Origin: Caulobacter sp031457805
GTDB lineage: Bacteria > Pseudomonadota > Alphaproteobacteria > Caulobacterales > Caulobacteraceae
Length of the DNA stretch: 64,000 bases
Reading direction: 5' to 3'
NCBI RefSeq assembly: GCF_031457805.1
Contig: NZ_JAVDXI010000005.1
Span: 310,001 to 374,000 of the forward strand
Part shown: one piece after another, positions 28,613 through 36,597 of the stretch
How the letters are laid out: every line of letters starts with the position of its first letter
How positions within the stretch are numbered: position 1 is the first letter of the stretch
Translations under genes and position numbers: made by a program
The notes under the pieces: generated by a model
The model's database searches: none
What the model was told of the DNA's origin: nothing
What the model saw: the letters and a program-made list of their open reading frames with translations, nothing else

Positions 28613-28812
28613 GCCTGCCCCCGGGGATCGTCGCCGACGAAGACCAGCCGCACGCGCGTGGCGTCGATGGTCTGCTTGCCGGCCTCTTCGAAATTCACCG
28701 TCACCCGATGCCCGATGACGGACTGAACCTGACCCAGACCCCAGTCGGGCTGGCCAGGATGGCGCACCAGGACGCCAGGCTCGAGGAACGGATCGATCAC
28801 GGTCGCTTCCAT
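28609..28812 (-). CDS. DUF3553 domain protein
   Basis: A 67-residue protein. The block EPGVLVRHPGQPDWGLGQVQSVIGHRVTVNFEEAGKQTID is the DUF3553 SH3-like fold, the same motif found at the ends of UvrD-type helicases and CarD-like proteins, where it contacts RNA polymerase or DNA. It overlaps cysQ by four bases and would be translated first. The cellular role is unknown; protein or nucleic acid binding is inferred from the fold. Confidence 0.85.
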   Translation of the reverse strand: MEATVIDPFLEPGVLVRHPGQPDWGLGQVQSVIGHRVTVNFEEAGKQTIDATRVRLVFVGDDPRGQA

Positions 28813-28940
28813 AGGGCCTGTCCGTCCGGGATGAAATCAGAGACCGGCCACACGCGTGCGTTATTTTCTCCTAGCGGCGATAGCGGTGCGTCGCCTGGGC
28901 CGGTTTGCGAAAGGCTCAAATCACGGCAGAGTTCGCCGCC

Positions 28941-29618
28941 ATGACCGAGACCGTCACCGAAGCCGCCGCCCCCGCCTCCCCCGAGACCGACGTCCAGGGC
29001 CCCGATTTCGCCGCCATGCTGGCCGCGCGCCTGTGTCACGACTTCATCAGTCCGGCCAGCGCCATCGTCTCGGGTCTGGACCTGCTGGAAGACCCCTCGG
29101 CCCAGGACATGCGCGACGACGCCATGAACCTGATCGCCTCGTCGGCCCGCAAGCTGGCCGACCTCTTGCAGTTCACGCGGGTGGCGTTCGGCGCCTCGGC
29201 CTCGGCGGAAAACTTCGACTCCCGCGAGCTGGAAAAGCTGGCCCAGGGCGTTTTCGCCCATGTGCGCCCCACCCTGGACTGGCAGATCGAACCGCAGGCG
29301 ATGAACAAGCCCTCGTCGCGCGCGGTGCTGAATATCGCCCAGATCGCCGCCAGCGCCCTGCCGGCCGGCGGCGTCGCCAGCGTCAAGGGCGTGGCCGCCG
29401 ATGGCCGCTTCTCGATCATCGCCGACGCTGCGGGCCCCCGCGCCCGACTGCGTCCGGAAGTCCTGGCGGGCCTGAAGGGCGAGCCCTTGGCCGAGGGCCT
29501 GGGCGGACCCTGGGTGCAAGCGGCGTACCTCAACGCGCTCGTCCGAGCGGCCGGCGGCCAGATCGCCGTCGAGATCGGCGAGGATCGCGCCTCGATCGCC
29601 GCCTGGGTGCCCGCTTAA
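28941..29618 (+). CDS. chpT: Histidine phosphotransferase ChpT
   Basis: A 225-residue phosphotransferase that passes phosphate from the hybrid kinase CckA to CtrA and CpdR, the core of Caulobacter cell-cycle control. Phospho-acceptor His33 is in ARLCHDFISPASAIVSGLDLL, in the two-helix dimerisation domain; the C-terminal half is a degenerate Bergerat ATPase fold (LNIAQIAASALPAGG, then LGGPWVQAAYLNALVRAAGGQIAV) that lacks the ATP-binding glycine boxes. The sequence is nearly what I remember for C. crescentus ChpT. ATG 28941 is the start used. It is followed by CheY-like and CheR genes on the same strand. Confidence 0.95.
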   Translation: MTETVTEAAAPASPETDVQGPDFAAMLAARLCHDFISPASAIVSGLDLLEDPSAQDMRDDAMNLIASSARKLADLLQFTRVAFGASASAENFDSRELEKLAQGVFAHVRPTLDWQIEPQAMNKPSSRAVLNIAQIAASALPAGGVASVKGVAADGRFSIIADAAGPRARLRPEVLAGLKGEPLAEGLGGPWVQAAYLNALVRAAGGQIAVEIGEDRASIAAWVPA

Positions 29619-29709
29619 ACTTTACAATCTCAGCCACCCCGATCCGGGTTTAGCAAACCGCTCCTTAACCAGAGACCGCGCATGGTGGCCCTCTGGATTG
29701 GAGCGCGCC

Positions 29710-30075
29710 GTGAAGACCTGTCTGGTGGTCGACGACAGCCGGGTGATCCGCAAGGTCGCCCGCCGAGTCCTCGAGGACATCGGCTTCGAGATCGCCGAGG
29801 CCGCCGATGGCATGGAGGCCTTGGCGTGGTGCCGCGCGGCCATGCCTGACGCCATCCTGCTGGATTGGAACATGCCGGTGATGAACGGCATCGACTTTCT
29901 GCGTCAGCTGCGCAGCGAACCGGGCGGCGACGCGCCCAAGGTCGTGTTCTGCACAGTCGAGAACGCCCCGGACCATATCCGCGCCGCGCTCGACGCCGGC
30001 GCGGACGAATACATCATGAAGCCGTTCGACGGCGATATCATCGAGGCGAAGTTCGCCGAGGTTGGCCTGCTGTGA
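29710..30075 (+). CDS. CheY-like single-domain response regulator
   Basis: A 121-residue receiver with all catalytic residues: DD at 8-9, phospho-acceptor Asp52 in LLDWNMPV, Thr in FCTVEN and Lys in IMKPF. There is no output domain. GTG 29710 follows GGAG. It overlaps the cheR gene by GTGA, so the two are translated together; ChpT lies 91 bases upstream. It probably acts as a chemotaxis or motility adaptor, as Caulobacter has several such proteins, but the partner is not identifiable here. Confidence 0.9.
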   Translation: MKTCLVVDDSRVIRKVARRVLEDIGFEIAEAADGMEALAWCRAAMPDAILLDWNMPVMNGIDFLRQLRSEPGGDAPKVVFCTVENAPDHIRAALDAGADEYIMKPFDGDIIEAKFAEVGLL

Positions 30076-30902
30076 CGCCCGAGGACATGGACCTGCTGGC
30101 GGCCCTTGGCCGGGCCCGCGCCGGCGTTCGGGTCGAGACCGAAAAGCCCTACCTGATCGAGAGCCGTCTGGCCCCTTTGGCCCGGCGGGAGGGCTACGAC
30201 TCGATCGAGGCCCTGATCGCGGCGCTGCGCAGCAAGCGCGAGGAGCGCCTGATCTGGGCCGTGGTCGAGGCGTTGTGCCGCGGCGAGACCACCTTCTTCC
30301 GCGACCGTGAGACCTTCGCCCAGCTCCGGGACCAGATCCTGCCGGCCCTGTCGCATCGTCGCCGCGAAGCGCCGATCCGGATCTGGAGCGCCGCCTGCGC
30401 CACGGGCCAGGAAGTCTATTCGATGGCGATCGCCGCCGCCGAAGCCCCCGGGCTGGCCACCGGCACGCGGTTTGAATTCTTCGGTTCGGATCTTTCGGAG
30501 CGCAGCCTGGAGAAGGCCCAGGCCGGCCTCTACACCCAGTTCGAGGTGCAGCGCGGCCTGCCGATCCGGATGCTGATCAAGTACTTCGAGAACCAGGACG
30601 ACACCTGGGCGATCTCGCCGCGTATCCGCCAGACGGTGCGCTGGAAGCGGATCAACCTGCTGGCCGACCTGTCGGCGATGGGCCGGTTCGACGTGATCCT
30701 GCTGCGCAACGTGCTGGGCGGCATGGACGCCTCGCTGCGCGGCAAGGTGGCCCGCGCGCTGGCGGCGCTGCTTCCCGACGACGGCGTCCTGGTTCTGGAC
30801 GCCGAGGATGACGCCTCGGAGATCGACGAACTGCTGACGCCCGCTCCGGGCGGGCGGGGCATCTATCTGCGCGATCCGTCCATCCGTGCGGTGGCCGCAT
30901 AG
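30072..30902 (+). CDS. cheR: CheR-type chemoreceptor methyltransferase
   Basis: A 276-residue protein starting at GTG 30072. The N-terminal helical domain precedes ALCRGETTFFRDRETFAQLRDQILP, the typical CheR block, and the SAM site IWSAACATGQEVYSMAIA. The later motif, usually CRNVLIYF, here reads LRNVLGGMD, so it is a divergent member. CheR methylates glutamates of chemoreceptors with SAM. It is paired with a CheY-like gene but no cheA, cheW or cheB is nearby. Its end overlaps the convergent sulfotransferase-like gene by 40 bases. Confidence 0.88.
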   Translation: MTPEDMDLLAALGRARAGVRVETEKPYLIESRLAPLARREGYDSIEALIAALRSKREERLIWAVVEALCRGETTFFRDRETFAQLRDQILPALSHRRREAPIRIWSAACATGQEVYSMAIAAAEAPGLATGTRFEFFGSDLSERSLEKAQAGLYTQFEVQRGLPIRMLIKYFENQDDTWAISPRIRQTVRWKRINLLADLSAMGRFDVILLRNVLGGMDASLRGKVARALAALLPDDGVLVLDAEDDASEIDELLTPAPGGRGIYLRDPSIRAVAA

Positions 30903-31984
30903 GCCTTGCTGGGCGCCCGCGCGACCGACGCGCCGCCGATCAGCGCCCCAACAGCCTCCCGCAGTCGCGCCGCGCCGCCCACGGGCGCCGGCGTTAGCGC
31001 CGCCAGCGCTGGCGCCAGCTTGCGAAAGAGAACGGGCGGCGCTTCCGGGCCGATGATCGCCTGGCGAAGATCCATCATCTCGACCACCGCGCGGGTCGCC
31101 TTGCGCCAAGCCACCGGCGGACTGACGCCGTGCGGCGGGGGCGCACGGCAGTCAGTGAAGTCGGGCCGCAAGCCGCAGCCCGCCTCGATCGCGTGCTCGA
31201 CGGTCCGCGCATAGGCCTGGTCCCGGGCTAGCCGGTCGACATCGACGACGAGGTCGGCGTGCGGCAGCGCCTTGAGGTAGGACCGCAGCCAGACCGCCAG
31301 GAAGGCCTGAAACGATACGCTGGCGGGGGCGCGTTTGAGCCGCGCGCGGACCGCCGCGATCCGTTCGGCCAACGGCCCCGCCCTGTCGAACGCCTCGCCG
31401 AGCAGCGCGCAGGAGACGTCGTCACATCCCGCCATCTCGGAGAGAAGGACATAGTGGCAAAGCTCGAAATAGGTCGGGCGCGGCCGGCGGCGCAGCGAAT
31501 AGAAAGACAGCCATTGCTGGACCGGGTCGCGGATCAACACGATGTGGAAGCCGCCAAAGCGCCGCTTCAGCCAGCCGGCGCGCCCCAGGGTGCGGCAACA
31601 GGCCAGGACGGGAGTCTCGCCGCGCTCGCGGGCGGCGGCGGTCAGGCCGTCGACGTAGGCCTGCTGCTGCAGATCGCTCGCCTCAGGCTCGATCCAGAAG
31701 CGGTCAAGCGCAAAGCCTGGATCGAACCCCCGCACCCCGCCGGCCGGGTCCAGCACGACGTCGAACTCGCGCAGATAGGGCGTCTCTCCACCGGGATGGC
31801 GCAAGCCGCTGTTGTCCGGCGTCTGGGCGTTAATTGTCTCGGCGGTGACGTGGGCTAGCTGCTCATGGAAGGGCTCGTAATAGGCCCGAACACCAGGTGA
31901 CGCGCGGAAGCGATGCCAGACATAGGTGCTGGAACAGCGCCAGCCGCTATGGATGAAGACGGTCGTCGGGTCGGATGGCGGCAA
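30863..31984 (-). CDS. P-loop sulfotransferase-like protein
   Basis: A 373-residue protein whose N-terminus VFIHSGWRCSSTYVWHRFRASPG resembles the PAPS 5'-phosphosulfate loop of sulfotransferases (hydrophobic strand, then S-G-x-x-x-S-S/T). FHIVLIRDPVQQWLSFYSL matches the second, 3'-phosphate binding block (R-D-P-x-x-x-x-x-S). The remainder is unrecognised. It probably transfers sulfate to a glycan or small molecule, but substrate and even activity are unproven. It overlaps the end of cheR on the other strand. Codon use is ordinary for the window. Confidence 0.55.
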   Translation of the reverse strand: MPPSDPTTVFIHSGWRCSSTYVWHRFRASPGVRAYYEPFHEQLAHVTAETINAQTPDNSGLRHPGGETPYLREFDVVLDPAGGVRGFDPGFALDRFWIEPEASDLQQQAYVDGLTAAARERGETPVLACCRTLGRAGWLKRRFGGFHIVLIRDPVQQWLSFYSLRRRPRPTYFELCHYVLLSEMAGCDDVSCALLGEAFDRAGPLAERIAAVRARLKRAPASVSFQAFLAVWLRSYLKALPHADLVVDVDRLARDQAYARTVEHAIEAGCGLRPDFTDCRAPPPHGVSPPVAWRKATRAVVEMMDLRQAIIGPEAPPVLFRKLAPALAALTPAPVGGAARLREAVGALIGGASVARAPSKAYAATARMDGSRR

Positions 31985-32093
31985 GCGGCTCTAATCCCCA
32001 GGATGGGGAGAGCTTCTCGATGAAACTTTTCAGTCGGATATCGAGAACACGGCCCAAGGTTGCATCCGCGCAATACAACGACGAGCTCTGAAA

Positions 32094-32127
32094 CGAAAAA
32101 GGCCCGCCGGGGTGACCGGCGGGCCCT
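32094..32127 (-). terminator. Terminator of the entericidin-like gene
   Basis: On the minus strand GGGCCCGCCGG and CCGGCGGGCC form a GC stem around a short loop, followed by TTTTTCG. Confidence 0.85.
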
Positions 32128-32144
32128 GAACGACCTTGAACGGC

Positions 32145-32285
32145 TTAGTTGTTCTTGACGTCGCGGGCCGTGTCCGTGACGGCCTTGCCGGCCGACGAGA
32201 CGTCCTTGCCCGCGCCTTCGACCGTGTTGCAGGCGGCGACCGACAGGGACGCGGCCAGGGCGGCGAGGATCACCAGTTTACGCAT
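32145..32285 (-). CDS. Entericidin EcnA/B-type small lipoprotein
   Basis: A 46-residue protein (a second ATG at 32288 would add one Met). It has a lipoprotein signal (KLVILAALAASLSVAAC) followed by NTVEGAGKDVSSAGKAVTDTARDV, which is the entericidin pattern of a Cys-anchored amphipathic helix. GGAGAAA is the ribosome site. Entericidins are small envelope lipoproteins induced by stress and starvation. The gene lies just downstream of phyK and has its own SigT-type promoter at 32350-32374 and its own terminator, so it is a predicted member of the general stress response. Confidence 0.88.
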   Translation of the reverse strand: MRKLVILAALAASLSVAACNTVEGAGKDVSSAGKAVTDTARDVKNN

Positions 32286-32349
32286 CATTTTCTCCGCTGT
32301 TCGCCGGGAGCCGTCACGGGCCTGGGCGTCTGAACCATTGCCCTTGCAG

Positions 32350-32374
32350 AACGTCAGCAGCGAAGCTCGGTTCC
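32350..32374 (-). promoter_or_regulatory. SigT (EcfG) promoter for the entericidin-like gene
   Basis: On the minus strand GGAAC (32374-32370), 16 bases, then CGTT (32353-32350): a full match to the SigT consensus GGAAC-N16/17-CGTT. The -35 begins four bases past the phyK stop, and the predicted start lies about 55 bases before the lipoprotein ATG. Confidence 0.8.
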
Positions 32375-32377
32375 AGG

Positions 32378-34084
32378 TCAGGCGACCGGAGGCAGCGCTT
32401 GGGGCGTGGGGAAGGTCAGGCGCACCGTCAGGCCGCGCGGGTCGCGCGTTTCGAACGCGACCTTGCCCCGAAGCTGACGCGCAAAGGCGGTCATCAGGGT
32501 GCGTCCGACGCCGCCGCCCAGACTGTCGGGCGCGCCCGGCCCATCGTCGCTGATCGACAGTTCCGCTTCCTCGCCCCGCACGTGGAATCCGACCACCAGA
32601 GTCCCGCCGCCTGGTCCAAAGGCGTGCTTCTGGGCGTTGGTGATCGCTTCGACCGCGAAGAGGGCGATCGGCGCCAGGCGATCAGGGTCAATGACCAGAG
32701 GATCGGCGTGGACCTCGGTTCGCACCAGCCCGCCTGTCCCGCCAAAGCCGCCCATGTCGTTGGCCAGCAGTTGAGCGGTCAGCTCTTCCAGGAACGGCCG
32801 CAGGTCGACCCGTTTCAGGTCCGGGCCCTGGTAAAGGGCGCGGTAGATCTGGGCCAGGGCGGTGATGCGCTGACGCGTGTCGTTCATCGCCGCCTTGGCC
32901 GCCGGGTCCGCCAGCGCCCGCTGCTGCATGTTGAGCAGCGAGGTGATGATCTGCAGGTTGTTCTTCACCCGGTGATGGATCTCGCGCATCAGCGCGTCCT
33001 TCTCCGCCAGGCTGTCCATCAGCGAGGCGTCGCGCGTGACGATCGCGCCCGCCATGGCGTCCAGCGTCGTGGCCAGTTCGCGAATTTCCGGCGGCGCGCG
33101 CTCAGCCTGCAGCGGGCGCACAGTGAAACGGCCCCGCGCATAGATCGCCGCAACCCGTTGCAGGTAGACGATCCAGCGGATCACGCCGCGCTCGGCCGCA
33201 TACAGTACGGCCGCCAGAGCCAGGAAGAACGCCAGCAGGGGCAACAGCAGGCGCGAGATCGGGTTGATCGACGCCCATGACAAAAGACCCGGCGACGGCG
33301 CCGACAAGATCACGAAGACATTGTCGTCGACCAGCGGCGCGGCGGAATAGTTCCGGCTCCGGCCTTCGAGGTCCTTGCCGCTCCACAGCACGGACTTTTC
33401 ACGCGCCGCGATCTCTCGCCAGCCCGGGTGAGGCGCGCCGAACGCCTTGGGGCTGGTGGCGGCGAACACGCGACCGTTGGAGTCGGCCAGGGCCACCTCC
33501 GCGCCGTCCGGCATGAACCGGTTGGTCGTCTGGAGCTTCAGTTCTCGCAAAGTCAGTACGGCCGCCATCGCGCCGTCGAAGCGCTCGGGGGTTCCTGCGC
33601 GGACGGCGGCCAGCACCGCCGGTTCGTCGGCATAGACCGCGCCTGGCGCGGAGGCGACGACCATGTCCTGACTGGCCCGCAACGCCTGGAACCAAGCGCG
33701 GGCGCCGCGCTGGCTGTCAGAGGGCGTCGTCGCCGCAGCGCAGGCCACCCGGCCACGCGCGTCAAACCGGATCAGGTTGGCGTAACCCGGCAGCCGGGCG
33801 CGCACGTCGGCCAGGCGCTGAGCGCACTCCAGGCCCACCGAGCCCGGACCCAAGGTCTGCAGAAGGACGCCAGCGGCCTCGATGCGGGCGCGGGCGATCG
33901 TCGCGCTGTGCCCGGCGGCCAGCTCCAGGCTCTGGCGACGCGCGTCGGCTTCCGCGCGGAAGGCGAAAATCGACTGCAGACCGCCCAGTACGAGCACGGG
34001 CAGAAGCGCCACGCAGAGCGCGACGGCCAATCGGACACGAATGGAGGTGGCGGCCCGCCCGGCGCGGCCGGTGAAGGCGTTCAC
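32378..34084 (-). CDS. phyK: General stress sensor histidine kinase PhyK
   Basis: A 568-residue kinase starting at GTG 34084, overlapping the sigT stop (GTGA). It has transmembrane helix 1 (about 18-40), a periplasmic sensor region of roughly 240 residues, transmembrane helix 2 (about 280-300), a HAMP-like linker, and a HisKA_2 domain with EIHHRVKNNLQ (His370), followed by a Bergerat ATPase (VEAITNAQKHAFGPGG, SDDGPG). PhyK phosphorylates PhyR under stress, leading to NepR release from SigT. Its placement directly after nepR-sigT and opposite phyR is the known Caulobacter arrangement. Confidence 0.95.
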   Translation of the reverse strand: MNAFTGRAGRAATSIRVRLAVALCVALLPVLVLGGLQSIFAFRAEADARRQSLELAAGHSATIARARIEAAGVLLQTLGPGSVGLECAQRLADVRARLPGYANLIRFDARGRVACAAATTPSDSQRGARAWFQALRASQDMVVASAPGAVYADEPAVLAAVRAGTPERFDGAMAAVLTLRELKLQTTNRFMPDGAEVALADSNGRVFAATSPKAFGAPHPGWREIAAREKSVLWSGKDLEGRSRNYSAAPLVDDNVFVILSAPSPGLLSWASINPISRLLLPLLAFFLALAAVLYAAERGVIRWIVYLQRVAAIYARGRFTVRPLQAERAPPEIRELATTLDAMAGAIVTRDASLMDSLAEKDALMREIHHRVKNNLQIITSLLNMQQRALADPAAKAAMNDTRQRITALAQIYRALYQGPDLKRVDLRPFLEELTAQLLANDMGGFGGTGGLVRTEVHADPLVIDPDRLAPIALFAVEAITNAQKHAFGPGGGTLVVGFHVRGEEAELSISDDGPGAPDSLGGGVGRTLMTAFARQLRGKVAFETRDPRGLTVRLTFPTPQALPPVA

Positions 34085-34686
34085 CGTAAAGAGCTCAGTC
34101 GCTCCGCGTCGGCCAGGATCGCCCGCATCGCATCCCCCGCCGCCGCCCCGTCGCGGTCATAGGCGCCGGTCTCGAGGATGGCCTGCAAGGCCCGGCGCGC
34201 GCGGCTGACGCGGCTCTTCACGGTGCCGACGGCGCAGTTACAGATCTCGGCCGCCTCCTCGTAAGCGAAGCCGCCGGCCCCGACGAGGATCAGCGCTTCA
34301 CGCTGTTCGGCCGGAAGCATCGAGAGGCCCAGACGCAGCTCATCCAGCGCCACCGGCGCCTCCGGGTCGTCGACCGCGACCAGGGTGCGTTCGGCCGCTT
34401 CCTGGTCGAGCTGGCTCTGACGCCAGCTGCGCCGCTTTTCTGAATAGAACTGGTTGCGCAGGATCATGAAGGTCCAGGCCTTCATGTTGGTGCCAAGCTG
34501 GAAGCTGGCGCGGGCGTCCCAGGCCTTCATCATGGCGTCCTGCGCCAGATCGTCAGCGGCGGTGGGGTCGCCGGTCAGCGTCCGGGCGAAGGCGCGCAGA
34601 TGCGGGATCAGCGTGACCAGTTCACGTTTGAAGGTGTTGTCGCGGACAGGGTCCGGTGGCGAGCGTCCAACCTGTTCCTCGGCCAT
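34081..34686 (-). CDS. sigT: ECF sigma factor SigT (EcfG family)
   Basis: A 201-residue EcfG-type sigma factor. Region 2 (LTGDPTAADDLAQDAMMKAWDARASFQLGTNMKAWTFMILRNQFYSEKR) and region 4 (LPAEQREALILVGAGGFAYEEAAEICNCAVGTVKSRVSRARRAL) are clear. It directs the general stress regulon at GGAAC/CGTT promoters. Its ATG lies two bases after the nepR stop, so it is coupled to its own anti-sigma factor, and phyK overlaps its stop. A SigT-type promoter precedes nepR, giving autoregulation. Confidence 0.97.
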   Translation of the reverse strand: MAEEQVGRSPPDPVRDNTFKRELVTLIPHLRAFARTLTGDPTAADDLAQDAMMKAWDARASFQLGTNMKAWTFMILRNQFYSEKRRSWRQSQLDQEAAERTLVAVDDPEAPVALDELRLGLSMLPAEQREALILVGAGGFAYEEAAEICNCAVGTVKSRVSRARRALQAILETGAYDRDGAAAGDAMRAILADAERLSSLR

Positions 34687-34688
34687 GC

Positions 34689-34895
34689 TTACTCACCCCC
34701 CGCTGGAGGCTCGGCCTTGCGGAGGATGGCGAGAAACTCGTCGGGAACCGGCTCGTTGACGACCTCGTCGAACATCTGCCGCAGCTTGACGCCGATCGCC
34801 TGCTGACGCAGGCGCGCTTCATCCAGCGCCGCTGCGCTCTTGCGTTTGTCTTCCATGGGTACGTGTTCGATCATGTCCTCGACGCCGAAGTTCAT
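34689..34895 (-). CDS. nepR: Anti-sigma factor NepR
   Basis: A 68-residue protein from ATG 34895. The two-helix core LRQQAIGVKLRQMFDEVVNEPVPDEFLAILRK is the NepR signature that wraps SigT. A longer form from an upstream start would add 15 residues and would lie inside the untranslated leader of the predicted promoter (34939-34963), so it is less likely. NepR holds SigT inactive until phosphorylated PhyR binds NepR in its place. It is co-transcribed with sigT with a two-base gap. Confidence 0.95.
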   Translation of the reverse strand: MNFGVEDMIEHVPMEDKRKSAAALDEARLRQQAIGVKLRQMFDEVVNEPVPDEFLAILRKAEPPAGGE

Positions 34896-34938
34896 CGGCG
34901 CCCGCCCCCTTTGGCCGAATGTCTTTCCGCCAGACGAC

Positions 34939-34963
34939 AACGTGGTTTTCCGTACCCGGTTCC
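34939..34963 (-). promoter_or_regulatory. SigT promoter for nepR-sigT
   Basis: On the minus strand GGAAC (34963-34959), 16 bases, CGTT (34942-34939). This matches the SigT consensus exactly and gives positive autoregulation of nepR-sigT-phyK. Confidence 0.9.
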
Positions 34964-35002
34964 ATAAGCTTGGGCATATGATGGCAAAATTCCGCTCCGG
35001 GC

Positions 35003-35027
35003 GGAACCGTCGAGTTGAGGGGGCGTT
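35003..35027 (+). promoter_or_regulatory. SigT promoter for phyR
   Basis: GGAAC (35003-35007), 16 bases, CGTT (35024-35027), about 75 bases before the phyR ATG. It diverges from the nepR promoter, with 39 bases between the two -35 elements. Confidence 0.9.
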
Positions 35028-35101
35028 ATCGACCTTCGACGGAACGGCGTAGCTTGACCGTTCTTTAGACTAGTTTCGAAGACACCTAATCGGGAGGGGT
35101 C

Positions 35102-35902
35102 ATGAGTCTTCTTGCTCGCCTGGCGCCGCATTTGCCTTACATCCGCCGCTACGCCCGCGCCTTGACGGGCGACCAGACGACCGGCGATCACTATGTCCGC
35201 GTGGCGCTGGAAGCCCTGGCGGCGGGCGAGCTGACGCTGGACGCCGACCTGTCGCCGCGCGTGGCGCTCTACCGTGTGTTCCACGCCATCTGGCTCAGCT
35301 CCGGCGCCCAGCTCGAGGCCCGTCGCGATGACGCCTCGCACGCCGGCGACGACGCCGCCCAGCGCCTGATGCGTATCGCACCCCGCTCGCGCCAGGCGTT
35401 CCTGTTGACGGCGCTGGAGGGGTTCACGCCCACCGAAGCCGCCCAGATCCTGGATTGCGACTTCGGCGAGGTGGAGCGCCTGATCGCCGACGCCCAGGCC
35501 GAGATCGACGCCGAACTGGCGACCGAGGTCCTGATCATCGAGGACGAGCCCGTGATCGCCGCCGATATCGAGGCGCTGGTTCGCGAACTGGGTCACGAGG
35601 TCACCGACATCGCCGCCACGCGCGGCGAGGCGCTCGAAGCCGTCGCCCGGCGCACGCCCGGCCTCGTCCTGGCCGACATCCAGCTGGCCGACGGCTCGTC
35701 GGGCATCGACGCGGTGAAGGACATCCTGGGCCGCATGGACGTGCCGGTTATCTTCATCACCGCCTTCCCCGAGCGCCTGCTGACCGGCGAGCGTCCAGAG
35801 CCGACCTTCCTGATCACCAAGCCGTTCCAGCCGGAAACGGTGAAGGCGGCCATCGGCCAGGCGCTATTCTTCCATCCTCGCCGCACGGCCAAGGCCGCCT
35901 GA
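35102..35902 (+). CDS. phyR: General stress response regulator PhyR
   Basis: A 266-residue protein with an N-terminal sigma-like domain (residues 1-130; LLARLAPHLPYIRRYARALTGD and GFTPTEAAQILDCDFGEVERL mimic sigma regions 2 and 4 but lack DNA-binding residues) and a C-terminal receiver with phospho-acceptor Asp192 in VLADIQLADG and Lys in ITKPF. Phosphorylation by PhyK exposes the sigma-like part, which captures NepR and frees SigT. AGGGGTC precedes the ATG. It is driven by its own SigT promoter, so the loop is self-reinforcing. Confidence 0.97.
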   Translation: MSLLARLAPHLPYIRRYARALTGDQTTGDHYVRVALEALAAGELTLDADLSPRVALYRVFHAIWLSSGAQLEARRDDASHAGDDAAQRLMRIAPRSRQAFLLTALEGFTPTEAAQILDCDFGEVERLIADAQAEIDAELATEVLIIEDEPVIAADIEALVRELGHEVTDIAATRGEALEAVARRTPGLVLADIQLADGSSGIDAVKDILGRMDVPVIFITAFPERLLTGERPEPTFLITKPFQPETVKAAIGQALFFHPRRTAKAA

Positions 35903-35929
35903 GCGCGAACCTGCGTCGTTGAACCAGAA

Positions 35930-35960
35930 GCGGCCTCCCGACAGGGAGGCCGTTTTTGTT
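35930..35960 (+). terminator. Terminator of phyR
   Basis: GGCCTCCC (35932-35939) pairs with GGGAGGCC (35944-35951) around a four-base loop, followed by GTTTTTGTTT. Confidence 0.9.
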
Positions 35961-35980
35961 TGCAGAAGCGACCGTCGCGC

Positions 35981-36526
35981 TCAGCGCGGCGGCTGCTTGG
36001 TCGGCCGCAGCATGCCGACATCATAGCCCAGCGCCTTGGCCCGGGCGGTCAGCGCCGCCCGCTCGGCTTCTGTCGGCGGCTGACGCGACAGCAGCCACAG
36101 ATAACGCCCCGAGCCCTCGCCGACGATCGCCCAGCCATAGTCTTCGGCGCGATCCATGATCCAGTAGTCGCCGAAGAACGGGCCGAAGAAGCTGACCTTC
36201 AGCTTGGCGTTGGTCGTGGTGTCGACGATCTTGGCCTTGCCTTCGGCGGTCCGCACCGGGCCGTCGACCGCGCCGTCCCGGCAGGTGTTGAGCACGCGGA
36301 TCAGGCCGTCAGGGCGCTTGGAATACTCTGCCGTAACGCCTTCGCAGCCCTTCTGGAAGCGCATGTCGTAGCGCGCCACCTCGTACCACTTGCCCAGATA
36401 GCGATCGACCTCGACCGACCTGGCGGGCTGCGGCGGGTTGGGATTGCCGACCGGACCCGACGCGCAGGCGCCAAGGGTCGCGGTCAGCGTCAAGATGACA
36501 GGCAGGGCGAGCAGCGACTGGCGCAT
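35981..36526 (-). CDS. blc: Outer-membrane lipocalin (Blc family)
   Basis: A 181-residue lipoprotein from ATG 36526; the longer frame adds an unlikely basic leader. The lipobox is ATLGAC. YLGKWYEVARYDMRFQKGCEGVTAEYS is the lipocalin G-x-W motif, and FGDYWIMDRAEDYGWAIVGEGSGRYLWLLSR is the second conserved block. Blc-type proteins carry lipids or lysophospholipids at the outer membrane and are stress-induced in E. coli. A possible SigT-like promoter at 36594-36619 is noted separately; it overlaps a terminator stem and is weak evidence. Confidence 0.92.
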   Translation of the reverse strand: MRQSLLALPVILTLTATLGACASGPVGNPNPPQPARSVEVDRYLGKWYEVARYDMRFQKGCEGVTAEYSKRPDGLIRVLNTCRDGAVDGPVRTAEGKAKIVDTTTNAKLKVSFFGPFFGDYWIMDRAEDYGWAIVGEGSGRYLWLLSRQPPTEAERAALTARAKALGYDVGMLRPTKQPPR

Positions 36527-36597
36527 GGAACCTCCGGAAAACAACGCCTGGGATACGCGCGGGATGGTCCGGCGGATGTCGGTGGCTCGCCAAAACG

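Noticed and set aside
35041..35062. Second GGAAC...CGTT near phyR
   Set aside because: The spacer is only 13 bases; SigT promoters need 16-17. The better site at 35003-35027 is sufficient.
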